Positions 44,840 through 57,123 of a stretch of 64,000 bases of DNA are shown here, piece by piece. Location of the stretch: the NCBI GenBank assembly GCA_011037195.1, contig JAAEAF010002698.1, positions 62,001-126,000 of the forward strand. The letters are read 5' to 3'. Numbering within the stretch: the stretch's first letter is position 1; every line of letters starts with the position of its first letter. Source of the stretch: Triatoma infestans. Lineage: Eukaryota > Arthropoda > Insecta > Hemiptera > Reduviidae. The notes beneath the pieces were generated by a model. The model saw only the letters and a list, made by a program, of their open reading frames with translations. It did not search any database and was not told where the DNA came from. The translations under genes were made by a program, and so were the position numbers.

Positions 44840-45430
44840 AAACAGAAACCTATCGGGTAAAGTCTGGTCACACACTTTTAATATTATATTGATGATAGAA
44901 ACAAACATTGAATTGAAATGATAGTTTAGAAGAAAGATTAACTTTACGGCTGCCCCACACCAGGAATACTCCAAAACTCAATTTTCCTTTAACTATTGTG
45001 TCAATAAAATGATAGGCATTTTTATGTGTGAATAATGTACGTAGTTCACAGATGATCGTTGATCGCCATTTTCGAGACAAATGAAAAACTGAAGAAGAAC
45101 CAAAAAAAAAAAAAAACAGTGAATAAATATTAGACAACTTCCGGTTGATGGATTTTGACCAAAAGCTTTGTGTTCTGATGCGGTACCTAAAATAAAGTTG
45201 ACAAGTTTAAGCTTTAGTGATTTTTTTTGTTTAATTTGTAAGATATTTTGTTCAAACACAGGCACATATAAATAGGTATATATGTCTATATAAACAGCCT
45301 ATTGGTAGAAAAATATTATTTTCTTACCCAGAAGTTCTCAAAACATGTATTTCCGGTTATGAACTCATTTCCGTAAATTTCACATGATCGCATTAACTTC
45401 TCCATTACAGCAATCAGAACAATAAATAAA
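44840..45430 (-). mobile_element. HINE-like fragment
   Basis: Module text from AATATTATATTGATGATAG through CAACTTCCGGTTGATGGATT (45140) to GTATTTCCGGTTATGAACTC and CACATGATCGCATTAACTTC. The 89-90-codon minus-strand frames here lie in the repeat. Confidence 0.6.
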
Positions 45431-46150
45431 GAAAAAACTTGTTTTAAAAAAATTGAAATGGAGAAAATATTATTAACTCAACTTACAGATGTATTTTTTT
45501 TTCTTTCCAGAAGTCTATTACACGATTTATGGGTTGTTAATTGATGGCTAACTCTTCCCCTCTTCGCACATAGAGTGCGCCTGGTGGCGTGCGTAAAACA
45601 TAGAGACGGCATGGAAGAGAGATCAAGGTAAGATAAGTGAAGAAGAGGACCTTTCCAATAATGTCTGCAGGGCTGGGCTAAGCCCTTTACAAGGAAGGAT
45701 AGTGGGTCTACTACGTACTATCCAGAGGGATATATAATGAAGGTAGAAGGGTCTATCATCTAAGTTATATATATATATATATAGAGAGAGAGAGCAAGAA
45801 CTAGCCCTTAAGATGGTAGTAGTAGTATGTTTAATGCAGTGGGATATGGTAACAGGTGGTTATAAAAAAAAAAAGGACTAGGGACCGTTTGAAACCGTTA
45901 TAGGTCAGGTGGATTATTTGTGTAAAGGTGTTTTCGTATGTGAGTATGTGTTTGTGTATGTATTATATTATTATTGTGTGATGAACAGTACTTTACCTTT
46001 CTTTCAATAACCATATAATAATTAACATTTTATAATACTTCCCTCCTAACTCTAACATATGAAAAGGAAATGTTTTAGTTAATGTACAATAAAATTCCCT
46101 TTTCTAATTAATCTATAAAGTTTTACAATGTCTTCAATAATTCTTTACTG
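45431..46150. other. unique region with a possible noncoding exon
   Basis: GC-richer than average from 45540 to 45740, with GA-rich and TA-rich short tracts after 45765. No protein-coding exon was recognised; the exon-like interval is listed separately. Confidence 0.4.
45511..45627 (+). ncRNA. possible noncoding exon flanked by strong splice signals
   Basis: A T-rich tract ending TTTCTTTCCAG (45500-45510) is followed by 117 bp and then AAG|GTAAGATAAG (donor at 45628). All three plus-strand frames contain stops within the interval, so it could only be a UTR or long noncoding RNA exon. The interval is balanced in composition and not part of a repeat I recognise. Chance pairing of good signals is possible. 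Confidence 0.25.
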
Positions 46151-46499
46151 TCTTTTTTTGGGGGGCGGAGGGGTATTTGTTTTTTACTGCTGTATGAGTA
46201 TGTATTACGTTCGTATCAAATTTTCAAAATGTCTATTTTCACTAAATGTTTGAGATGAACTATATGAGAAGGTGAGCTAGGAAGGCCTTGAATGAACGGA
46301 CAGAAAAGGAATGATAAGTTGTAGAAAAATTCCGGAAGTTGATGAGAGAATTGGAGGAGAAATTTTGAGGAAGAAAAAAAAAGGAGCCCAGTCTCGAGTG
46401 AGGACATGCATACCAGAAGGATGTGGGAGGAAAGTTAGGCCTCGGGTCCTAATATAATGGACGATAATGAGGAAGAAATAGCAATACTTTGAAGTAACG
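46151..46499. other. unidentified sequence, weak HINE-like text
   Basis: GTATTACGTTCGTATCAAATTT near 46202 resembles the 5' part of the family. The rest is purine-rich and not recognised. The minus-strand 63- and 84-codon frames have no known content. Confidence 0.35.
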
Positions 46500-47170
46500 A
46501 GGATGTCGCAAGAGTAAAATTGAGTTTTCATCGCAAATACATGTTACATGAGATCCCCTGAGTATAAAATCTTATAATAAGATAAACAGGATCTGAAGTG
46601 CAAATTTTTATGAAATCCTTGGTGGGGGAAGGCCTTCCAGGGGAAACAGTAGCGTTAAGTTTTCTTCTAAAGTTCCATATCTTAATATCATGATTCTACC
46701 AATTATATAATAATAAATTACATTACAAGCATTAGTAGAATTTCAAATTTTATGAAAATCTGTGAACAGGAAATGCGTTTTTATAGACGATATTTTTTTC
46801 TTTCTTTTTTTTATTTTTATTTTTTCGGAAACGACTGTAACGATTTCCTTTAAACTAGAATACTAACTGTACAAATAAAAAAACCTACCTCTTTTATTTC
46901 TAACAAGTTTTACCGGAAAAAGATTGATTTTAGAGACATAATTCTGCGGAATTTTCATGGCTTTAAATTTCAAATGTTTTATGGGTTTTCGTTTATTATT
47001 ATTGACGCTCTGTTTTGCGTCTGCTTGTGTAGGCACTTGTTCCCCGACCACCTCTATATTTTTGCTACGTTAAATGAGTAAAATTTGAAATTTAAAGAAA
47101 ATGAAGTCATTATATATATAATTGTATTAACAGTAGTAGGAGAAAGCCGTGTGAGTGTTATACACCAGAT
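46500..47170 (+). mobile_element. HINE-like repeat, copy M
   Basis: From TTGAGTTTTCATCGCAAATAC through AGTTCCATATCTTAATATC, GTGAACAGGAAATGCG and GTTTTACCGGAAAAAGATTG to GGAGAAAGCCGTGTGAGTG and TTATACACCAGAT at 47169. The terminal hairpin is partly preserved. Confidence 0.65.
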
Positions 47171-49490
47171 ATTTTAGTTCCCCCACCCCAGCTAATCCGA
47201 TTTTCTTTAAACTGAATCGCTTTCAATACTAACTAAATCGCTTCGTAATTTCTGACAATTTGTTGCGATCTAAATAAGTTAGAAATCATCCGGCAACTCA
47301 CATAGTCTTATTTTCTCATTTATCTAGATTAAATTCTCTTTCTTTTTTTCCAATCTACTTATCTTTACTGCAATTACGATAAAACTGGTCAGAATTAATT
47401 GGTCGGTATTTGGTGTAATTGATGATTCATAGTTAGTTTAATTTAGATCGTAGACTATTGTTCATTTTTATTGTATTATTCTACAATTAAGAGGAGTAAT
47501 TTAATAGAAGTTTTCCAAATGAAATTAAGGCTAATTGCGGATTCTTTTGTTTTGGATTTACTCAATGAAACTGTACTTATCAAAGTATATTGCTTACATA
47601 TGCATTTTCAATTCATACATAGCTGCTAATTAGATAATTTTAAAAATAAATGGACTTCACTGAAGTTAAGTCGTGTCAGAATCGAGGAAATACAAGGAAA
47701 TAACATAAAAAAAATGCAGTATAGGTATAGAATCCTAGTCCTATATAGTGTTGTTTACCAATATACCTGATTCATACAACCAATTACTTAGAAATAGATT
47801 ACTAAAGTATATATTATTTTTTTTTTTTAATTTAAATTCAATTATATTTTTTAATAAAATGTTTATACGTCACTAAAGTTTCCAAAAAAAAAAAAAAAAA
47901 AAATTTCCTGTTATATGATTCACTTTAAGTTATAAATTTAGCCGGTTTATGAATCAGACACCTGTTGTGTGTCATCAATATCAAATATACAAAATTTAAG
48001 AAAGGAAATTGGTTATTTCAATTTTTTTAAATCTTTTTGTAATATCTTCTTCTTCTTATTTTTTTATCCTTAACTTATTAATTTTATATAATATCCTTGA
48101 AAGGTGCAATTTTTCTCACAGAATCAAAGGAAATGGACTGGTTTCGAATAAAATGAATTTGCATGATTTTAATCCCATAATATATAATATTTAATTGATG
48201 ATTCAATAAAAGATGAGTTGTATTTTTTTTTTTAATAGGTTAGGTTTTTGAGAAACAGATAATTGATTTCAGCGCTTTTGTGGATAAGGAGACATAAGGG
48301 TAATTTCAACATGCTAACAGAACAGTAGAGTGCGATAATAACTGTAACGTAGACTTTCAGGTGATTAGCTTACCGATATTTAAAAAAGGTAAAAACTATA
48401 CTTAATATCATAAAAACTAGAATAATGATTTTTTTTATTATCTAGAAAATCGGGAAGTTAATTCCTATTCAATTTATTTTATTACATTGTTTCGACCAAA
48501 CAATGAACGTTTTTGGACACTTTGAAGAATGAAGCTGGACTTTTGATTGGTTGATAGTTTCTAACTGAAACCTTCGCTTCGGTTCTCACGAAGGAATTTA
48601 AGTCCGAAGTTCACTCAATTTTTCGATTTCAAGTACCTCTCTCTCTCAAACATACACACACACATAATTTTTATTTCCTTAATTCCGGGGGAAAGCTGAA
48701 TTTTGTAAATCTGGAATTAACGTAACTTTTCATACGGCAAAAAAAAAAGCAAAGTAAAAGCATTACTGTATAATTGTACTAGATAATCACCTCCATAGTT
48801 CACCGCGCACCCTAAAATATTTCATTTCACCGGCTTACTCATAATGCACCGAACTAGAAAAATGGTTAAACATTCATTTAAGTGGGGTGGAAGGGGGGGA
48901 ATTATGCAGTGATAATCACATATGAACATGTTGTTGTTATAGTAAGCACAATTAGTAACGCAATTGGCCATCAAAGAAACGGGTGGTTAACCAGCTGGAA
49001 ACCCAACCCCTCCTTTGCTTTATAGAATTAAATATGCTGCTTTATACAAGTTTATCGGGACTTTGTTTTGTTTGTCTGTTTGTTGTTGTTTTTTTTTTTT
49101 AAGAGGTTACGACTTAATTATCAAGTTAATCTGTATAATTAGGCTGGAAAGTTTAATCTTTATAGAAGTTTAAAATCGTCTATTTAATTTGTTAATTTAT
49201 AATATTGTTTGTAGTAGGTACATAATGATTTAAAAAAAAGAAACTAATTAATGTAGTGGAAGATATTGGAGATACCTCAACTGAATTTGGAATATTTCAA
49301 TTAATAATTACTTTATAAGAAAAATTAATTGAAAAAAATCAATTCCAAATTAAATTGTAACGAAGAAATGAGCGAATGAATCCCGAATAATTTCGGGCAT
49401 GTTCTTTGCAGTCTCTACCTAAACAAAATGAGCCCCTGTTCATTAATAATCACACATAAACTTATTATACAAAATAAAACAAACAAAAAG
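47171..49490. other. AT-rich unique sequence
   Basis: Largely A/T-rich, with homopolymer runs (47884-47903). A fragment of HINE-like text lies near 48640-48760. No gene, RNA or bounded repeat was recognised. Confidence 0.45.
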
Positions 49491-50169
49491 TCTGGTGTGA
49501 AACATAAATACAATGTTAATTAATTATAATCTTCCTCGAAGTTTATAACCTTTACATTTTACCAAAATTTCAAACACCTTTAATAGATATAATCCAGCAG
49601 ATGAACACCGTCTGATTTTATTTCGAAACCATTACTTCCCATTTCCTTCAAGTTATCTATCCACAGGAATATCAAATTGAGTGTTCCAGTTTTTTTTTTT
49701 TATTTTCTCGAAAATGGCTCTGTAATGGATTTGAGAAGGAGAGAGATATTAGAGGGAATGGGATTATAAGATGAAATAAACTAGAATATATGTTGATCAC
49801 TGTATAATGAAATGAACTCACAAACTGCAAGGACTTTAAAAGTATACGGAAGTTAGGTAGCGAGAGATATAGACTAAAGTGACGAGAAAGGTAGTAAAAG
49901 ATTGCTGATTCGTTGTAAACTGGTCGTAAACTGTTGTAAAAACTGTTCCCTTGTAGAGCTAGCTCGGCTGTATACATACAGAGTCTCTCACCTAGTCTAG
50001 CCTAGGTAGCGACTAACTAGATTGTAAATTTTTGTGTTTCTCTCCGCTCTTCGGATCCTATTACAGCTCCAACGATTGATTTTCATTAAATTTCTTATAC
50101 AATCTACACACAAAACATACCTATCATTTTTATTTGAAACATTTTCCTGGGAATAATGATGCTTTTAAA
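49491..50169 (+). mobile_element. HINE-like fragments carrying a solo LTR
   Basis: A worn hairpin start (TCTGGTGTGAAACA) at 49491 is followed by plus-oriented module text around the LTR: TATTTTCTCGAAAATGGCTC on the left, CCAACGATTGATTTTCATT and TATCATTTTTATTTGAAACA on the right. Confidence 0.55.
49721..50065 (-). mobile_element. solo LTR, small LTR family, copy 4
   Basis: A 345-bp LTR that on the minus strand starts TGTAATAGGATCCG (50065) and ends CAAATCCATTACA (49721). The ends are TG...CA inverted repeats, with a 4-bp duplication (GCTC on the plus strand, 49717-49720 and 50066-50069). The internal strings CAGCCGAGCTAGCTC and CATTATACAGTGATCAACATA are shared with the 40376 copy. The 101-codon minus-strand frame over it has no gag/pol content. 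Confidence 0.8.
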
Positions 50170-50760
50170 GTCTATAATGACCCTGGTCTACAGCCATCCG
50201 TATGGTTAAGCCATGGCCTACAGCCATCCTTATGGCCGCACGATCTTGTTGTAGTAATTTTGTGTTAAGACGGAGCGAATAGCCATTAATAAACTTTACC
50301 GCCTGCCCTTGGCCAGGAGTTTTCACCCAATATTTTATGAACTATTATGGATCCATGTTCTGATGGCTGTACTCATGAGGCAGAAGAATTCAGGGCATTT
50401 AGTAACGAATCCTAAAGGGCTTTTCCTAGCATTCGGTGCTGCCGCCTCGTGGCTCTTATACCATGGAATACTTTTGGTTTACCATGGACGAGAAAAACTT
50501 TTATCCATGGCTACTAATTTCCATGAGTATGAAATTTCAATTCGCCTGAATGACTGACAAGATTACGACTATGGGAGTTATGTACGCTTTGTCTTTTTTA
50601 TCTCAGCAGGACAGATAAAATGCTATTAGCCCTGCCTGAAAGGCTGTGGGCATCTCGCCTTGACTTAACAAAATGTTTCATCTCGAATTAGCCCCGTACC
50701 CGTCAACCCATCTTCCATCCTGGAGCTGCCCTGATAGAAAATCATTTTTGAGTTCCGCTC
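50170..50760 (-). mobile_element. GC-richer block, possible retroelement fragment
   Basis: A compositionally distinct block lies between two HINE-like pieces. On the minus strand near 50755-50690 it reads FYQGSSRMEDGLTGTG, similar to the first motif of a retrotransposon RNase H domain (normally Y-T-D-G-S), but the catalytic D-G is lost and the rest does not follow the family. The 82-codon plus frame (50309-50557) is unidentified. A 31-bp period direct repeat (CTACAGCCATCC...) occurs at 50192-50244. Confidence 0.3.
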
Positions 50761-52480
50761 AACTTTTCGTTTTTTTGTTTGTTTTTTACTCACTCATAAA
50801 ACAGAGGTATACCGTTCGTTAAAAATTGACTCTTTTTCCGTTAAGGAATCAAAAAAAACAAATGAAATTCCCATGAAAATTAAAAAATTTAATAATACGA
50901 TCTTGAAAACTGAGAAAGCAATAAGTAGAACTAGGAAATATTATCTATACTAAAATATTGGTCAAGCACCCCCCACATGACTACGTTCTATTGTGAATTA
51001 CTACTAAGAACAACTGTTATGAATACTATTAAAAAAAAAAAAAAAACTACAAATATATACGTTAGGTATCGAACAGGTAATAATAGGATTAAAAAAAAAA
51101 AAAAAGTAATAAGAAAGGGGGGAAAAAGGAAGTTTATGAACTTTTACACTTCCGGTTTGTGTTAGTATTTACGGGCAGGCCGAAAAGGAAGCAAGGAACT
51201 TATAGAGAAGTTAAGGGCTGTCATGGAAACAACGTACTTTAGTGGTGGTGGTGGTTTACAACCAGACACACCTGTTTGCCCATCATTAAGTTAGTGGTAA
51301 GACTAATATAATTCATTTTGTAGATCTGAGCCGTTTTTTTTTTTTCAACATAAATAGAAAATTTATGAAGCGGAGTTATCTGCAAACCAAATTTCTCCAG
51401 CAATAAATTATGTCATAGATTAAAAAAAAAAAAATCTGGGCACTATTGTCTAAGATAATTGATTTGCAGTTAAATTTGAGCGTTAAATTAGATCGGACTC
51501 GGACTTCCGTGAGTGTTGAAAACTTTACCATACTCGGGCGAACTTATTAATTTCGGTATATTTGAAAGAATCTTGGGCTTCTTGTACCCAGTTTGCCATA
51601 ATTGCTTTTAATAGAAATTTAACACATAACTGACGAACTGACTTCAAGAAACCAATAAGTATCTTGCAGTACATCTTGTCTTGAAATTAAAATACAAAAA
51701 TTCCCAATTTTTTTGATGTCTTTCCTTTTAATTACAACAAATATCTCCAAAATCGAAGAGAAAAGCAGGTAAAACACGTTTATAAAATAATAATCAGTTC
51801 GCAAAGATTTTAAAATTGAACGATAAATTGCACGAATCGGTGGAGAGACTTCTTTTATGAATTTTGTTATTGTTCTGCGCCAAATATATTTTTCCCCCCA
51901 AAACTTTGCAAAATCTCGACCACTTAATCATTTCTCAACTCCCAAAATCATTTCAGAACTCCCAAAATGAGGAATATTTCTATTATTGTGCCAAACAAAT
52001 AAAATAGCTTACATGGAACACATAAAAGTTAATATGATTGTGAAGAGTTCACAAAAAAATTTCCATCATAAATTCAAATGTTTGCTTCACTAAATTCCTC
52101 GAAACAATAATAAAACATTAAGTTCATGCAGTGGTTTTTTTTTTTAATCTTATTTATCCCCTCCTTTATTTTATTTTGATTTTCTATAACACCCTTTTTT
52201 GTAATTCTTGAATTTAAAACACCGACAAAACATATAAACAAAGAATACTTAAGAATTAACTTAAAATTTCGATACATTGTTATTTATTGTTTAGTTTTAA
52301 TCATAGGTGTTCATATTGTTTAGGTGTTCGATATATTTTTGCAATTTAATGGATTTTATTAATTTTATGTTTGGTTTCAGAGTGTATTTAATGTTTTTGG
52401 CAACTAAAAAATAGTTTCATTAATTTTTTTTTTAATGATAATTAGTTCATTCTTTGATTATCTTCGGGCGGGCCCTCCCA
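50761..52480. other. AT-rich sequence with weak HINE-like remnants
   Basis: HINE-like text (CTCAACTTTTCGTTTTTTTG, ACCGTTCGTTAAAAATTGAC) at 50760-50840 and CACTTCCGG near 51150. The rest is AT-rich, with poly-A strings. No genes. Confidence 0.45.
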
Positions 52481-53270
52481 GATTTTAGGAATTTCGCATC
52501 AACTTATATTGACGCCTAATTTTGTTAAAGTATTACGTATTTCAACATCGCTTGCGAACCTATCCATACCTCTCAGTCTTTCTCACTAGTTTGTCACATT
52601 TTCCGGCCAGTACCAGGGCTCTCGTTATTCAGGTTTGAAATAGAAATGGGCTATTTAGTGCCACCAATTATCCTCTTATATATCTTTGGGTAAAACTGAT
52701 TAATTTTCAGTAATTTACCACTTTGTACTGGGCACCTTTTGTGAGCGCTTATTTGTATATTCTTTCATCATATTAGTTATAGATTTAAATGCTTTACAGA
52801 ATAGAGTTTGTTTCATATTTCAATATCACACAAGAAAGTGAGGGTTTTGGATATTAGATATGTAGAAGGGGAGTGGCCTCCAAAGCTAAATCCACCGCAA
52901 CCTAAAAGATCAGGGTTCACTTGGATATCAACATAAATATCGTAGCCTGTAATGGTAAATTTGAGCGAGAATATGTAATGATCAGGTAGAATTTGTCTGC
53001 GGAGGAAGCTACTAAACCTCAATGGCTAGCCGTATGTGTACCTGCCTGAAGTCCTCTTCAGGCTCTGTGAGTATAGTACGAATGTTGAAGAAGTCTCTGG
53101 GTTTTTGGGCTGGACACGAATTACACTGAAGGCTATCCGCTTCCCTTTGCAGACTTTTGCGAGAAGTCTTAAACCAATGTTTTGCTCTTAGCCCAACCAA
53201 AACATCAAATCCTATGCAATATTTCAATAAGGGAAATTCATTTCTTACGATCCATTGTTTTTTTGTTTGG
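52481..53270 (-). mobile_element. unidentified GC-richer block with two adjoining ORFs
   Basis: Minus-strand frames of 71 codons (53227-53012; includes HWFKTSRKSLQREADSLQCN and FFNIRTILTEPEEDFRQVH) and 69 codons (53022-52813) adjoin and overlap slightly. The translations are not low-complexity. No catalytic or zinc-binding pattern is recognisable, although there is a CxxC (CNSC). GCCTGAAGAGGACTTCAGGC at 53049-53068 forms a 7-bp stem. It could be a retroelement tail or a decayed host exon; I do not recognise it. Confidence 0.3.
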
Positions 53271-54319
53271 ACAATTTTTTTTAAAAAAAAGGTGCATCCT
53301 TTGCTTGGTTAGGTTTATTTTTATTCCGCTTAATTTAATAAAAACATAATTATTTTGATGGAAAATTCCAAACAATTACTGAAAACAATTATTCTGACAA
53401 TTATTGAAAAATTAAGTAAATTCATTCCACCAACAAAACAAACTATATCAATTTTTTTTCCCCCTCCACATTAATTTCACTTAAACTGGTCATTTAATGT
53501 AGAAGTGCATGTAAAAAAAAACGGAATTTTCTCCCACCAATAATTAAAAAGAAGAACAACTAAAGCAAAATTCACACAATTAACATACCTTTTTCTTCTA
53601 CTCTCACCCTTTCAAGATCGATCTTAACTATCGATACTACTATTTATTTCTGAACTGTTAAATAGGTATATAATTACTAGTGGTTTTAATTAGTTTAAAG
53701 TAAAATAAAATAAAAAAAATAGACGCGGACAAAAACTATTCATTAGTTTTCCATCAGTTATAGTTGGTTAGGATTCTTTCTTATTGAAAATTAACTTTTA
53801 TTTTTTTTTTTTTGTTATTTTCTTAATGCAAAGAAGGTAACCAGGTATCGATTAGTGAAGGACCCTACCATATCGGCTGATTTATAAATATACGAGTCAC
53901 GTATCATAGCAGGCATATTAACTGCTCTGTTTCTAAGTTTATATTGAACTAGAAAGAATTATCATTAAGTTTAATAATAGGTAATAAGTATAGGTATATA
54001 CATAGTGGAGTAGCCAATTCATCAGAAAGCTTGGAGTCCCTGCGGTTATCCAACTTTAACTACACCAACACCATTTACACTGACACTCCCCAAACATTAT
54101 ACCATAGGGTTCCAAAGCTAGTTGATGGGTGCAATTATTTGGATTTAGCGAGTAACCCACAGGCAAAATCTCCCAACACACCCATTCACATTTATACATT
54201 TTCAGATGGTTACATTCTATTCATAAACACTGCTGTCTAAGGGAACCTCAATGGTTGTTTTAAGCCTCAGAGTATATGGCTTTATAGATATAAAGCTATC
54301 TTCATAGATATTTCTTGTG
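53271..54319. other. AT-rich sequence without recognised genes
   Basis: Mostly AT-rich. The 69-codon plus frame at 54031-54240 has no known content and directly precedes the hammerhead-like inverted repeat. Confidence 0.4.
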
Positions 54320-54570
54320 TTGGCCTGCTTCTTTTTGTGGTCATCGACCGGATTCGAGCGTTCTCCCATCATAACAATATTTTGTTAAAACGGTGCGTTA
54401 ACATAGACTTCCATACAACAAACTCAGTTTATACACTGAGTGTATATCACATATACTAACAAGTCTGTTTTAACAAAACATCCTGATGATGATGGGAACG
54501 CTCGAAACAGGTCGCTGACCACAAAAAGAAGCAGGCTATCACGAAAAATATCTCTGATGCTTTCCAACTC
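54320..54570. repeat. inverted pair of hammerhead-core-like repeats
   Basis: The left arm (about 54325-54410, read on the minus strand) and right arm (about 54470-54560, plus strand) carry the same unit. The right arm has CTGATGA (54483-54489), a GGG-AACG-CTC hairpin, GAAAC (54504-54508), GGTCGCTGACC and AAGAAGCAGGCTATCACG. The left arm has TTATGATGGGAGAACGCTCG with GAATC in place of GAAAC. The arms bracket about 60 bp including TTTAACAAAA. Inverted pairs of this type are typical of Penelope-like element termini. Confidence 0.55.
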
Positions 54571-56883
54571 TGAGGACCCAACTACAACATCAAGCCATCT
54601 TATCTGATTAAATTATTATTATTTTAAATCAAATATGAAAACAATTATGGTGGATATTGGCGTTTTAGCCAGAATGTTTTGATTTAATGGTATTTAAGTT
54701 GTTTAATTCAAGGTTTTGAAGTATAATTATGGTTAAACATAATAAAAGAACCTCATAAAGGAAAAAAAGTTCATTCAGCAAGACAATTAAGACAAAAATA
54801 CCCCAATTAAAAAAGACTTTTCTAAAAGAATGGAGACATGTCATGAATTGCGATCCTGAGGAATTCACAAAAAAAATACTAATTTTTTTGAATGATTGAA
54901 ATATTATTGATTTTTTTCGGTATATTTTTAGGTACCTATAAAAATTTCTTTGTAGTAATAAAAATTTATAATACATTAATTTCTTTTTATTCTTTCCAAT
55001 TAAGCAATAATCAAGATATAAAGCGGAAATAGTCGACTAACAAAGATAGATGGGATATAACCGAAGATATTAAAATCATTTTTCGAAATATAGAAAACCT
55101 AGATTCGAATTGATTTCTATGTGTTACTGAATCTGCTAATCACGAATAATAATAATAATAATAATAAAAAACAATTACAAGCAATCCGCTTCAAACTTTG
55201 AAGCAAATATTCCCGTTATTTATCAAATCAATATTATAATTTTTTTTTGTTTTGTTATTATTAAATTTGTCATATTAAATTGAACAAACGTTTTAATTAA
55301 TGACTTTAAAAATATTGCAAAACAATAATTTACCGCCAGCATATTATTATAATTTTGTAATATAGTTTATTTGAAGAGTTAATTATATTTCTAGGAAACT
55401 AATATTGCTTCTAATAAATTAATCATTAATTAATTTTAAATTTTAAATTATCAAATGCAATAATAGTAATATTAATTTTCTTTCTTAATGAATAAATTAG
55501 AGAACAGTTTTGTAAAATTCTTATCGCTAAATGAATTTTTTATTATGCAATTTTAAATAAATAAAATTACTTTAATGAAATAATTTTATGAATAATTAGA
55601 GTTGTTTTTTTTTTTGTTTCATTAAATGCTTCATCCATTTATTTATTTCAAATTAATTTTCTACATTTTCTTTGGTACATATACTTTGTTTATCTCGACA
55701 AGATTATCTCAAGCTTGTCATTGAAATCATGCTTTATTTAGTTCTACCCTAAAAAGAAAATAAACTTCAAACCCCCTTGAAAATTTCATAATATGTCATC
55801 CCTCCCGCCACTACATAGATTACGTTTCTTATTAACGCGTTGAAATCACTTTGGCCACATTTAACTTTTGGATGTAAAATACTTCCATTATAGTTAATAG
55901 TTGCTGCACTGCGATAGGCAATTTTTTATTTTTATTTTTTTGTTAGCCAGTAAAATCAACAAAGTGGCTTTATATTTTGGGTTTTTTTTTTCAATATAAT
56001 TTCTCACATATAATACAACTCAATATATTTATTGCACGGAATAATACAATTTTATGTTCAAATTTATTCCGATTTTCCTAGGTCATATCTATTATTAACA
56101 TTTAAAAAAAAATCTTACGATTTATTTTTATAAGAATTTATATAATTTGTCTGACAAATGCTTTATTTAGAAATTTTAAGAAAATAATTATCGGTGATAA
56201 GATTAACTTTTTGGATATAATAATTGATGTTGAAATTCTAAATTTTATTGACTAAAAAGTTAATGCGGCTGTAAGATCCCTATTGGCAATGGAAAACAGC
56301 AAAAGAAAATTCTTTGAAATTTGACAATTAATTGGTGTTTTTCCAAAAAAATAATTAATTAAAATTGGGATATCATCTTCATACTTTAAGCCGTTTTTGT
56401 TGTTTTGTAAATACTATTCTTTTCATAAGGGAACGTACAGTAATACAGAAATTAACAAAAGAATCCCAGCCGAGTTAAGTGGATAAGAGGCAGTGTCTTA
56501 TTTGAAAATAACAAAGGATGCAACACGGAACGGATGCAGTAATTGTGTATCCTATGATTGATGACATTAGTGATAGATAGGTCATATTTATTATCTGTAC
56601 CTGTTAGTATCGGGTAGTAACAAAGCTTGGCAAAATTTTACTGATACAGCGTATTTTTTTTCCCCTTGCCCGAAAATCAGAATTATTTTGCCACACAAAT
56701 TTATATACTTTAGGATAAAAAAAAAAATTAAATTACACAAAAACAACTTAGAAGGAATCTATATAGGAAACTGAATGCGATAAGCATACCATTCTGCCGG
56801 CATTAAAATCACTACACTAAACCATTATGGAAATTATGATTTCAGGATTATTGGATAATTAAATAAATAAAAAAATAACTTAC
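54571..56883 (-). other. AT-rich intron-like sequence next to the PR-domain exon
   Basis: No repeats of the main family and no ORFs of interest. An AAT-repeat lies at 55145-55168. By position this is the 5' part of the first intron of the minus-strand PR-domain gene. The intron begins GTAAGTTATTT at 56883. Confidence 0.5.
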
Positions 56884-57123
56884 ATCATTATCATCCAAAT
56901 AGTTGTATACTTCCAATTTGTCCAGGCGTATTGTACCTTGAAATGGATAAATCAACGTTCCTTGCGGGATTCTAGCATTAGTCCATACAGTGACCAACAT
57001 TTCTGGTAGACGAGTTTTTTGATGATTACCCATTGTTGTAGTTGTTGTTGTGGTAGTGGTATTATTTGTAAGATTTGACAAAACCAAGGAGAATTCTTGT
57101 GGTATCAATACACACGTCTCCAT
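56884..57123 (-). CDS. first coding exon of a PR-domain (PRDM13-like) protein
   Basis: The exon encodes 80 residues from ATG at 57123 (context AAACCATGG) to codon 80 and stops at a consensus donor GTAAGT in phase 0. Residues 21-30 are an Asn/Thr run written in ACN codons, and a second Met follows at residue 31. From about residue 40 the text LVTVWTNARIPQGTLIYPFQ, then GTIRLDKLEVYNYLDDND, matches the start of PR domains, closest in feel to PRDM13 (I-P-x-G-x-x-x-x-P-x-x-G-T-x-x-L). PRDM proteins are SET-related nuclear factors with zinc fingers; PRDM13 acts in neural fate in animals. The remaining PR domain and zinc fingers must lie in later exons to the left, not found here. PR domain: fairly sure. 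PRDM13 orthology: tentative. Confidence 0.65.

Noticed and set aside
53049..53068. CTGAAGAGGACTTCAG as another hammerhead core
   Set aside because: It is only a simple 7-bp hairpin; no GAAAC box follows.
54665..54976. 103-codon minus-strand ORF as a second exon of the PR-domain gene
   Set aside because: Translation is rich in Phe/Leu/Ile from AT-rich DNA and shows no PR-domain or zinc-finger residues.
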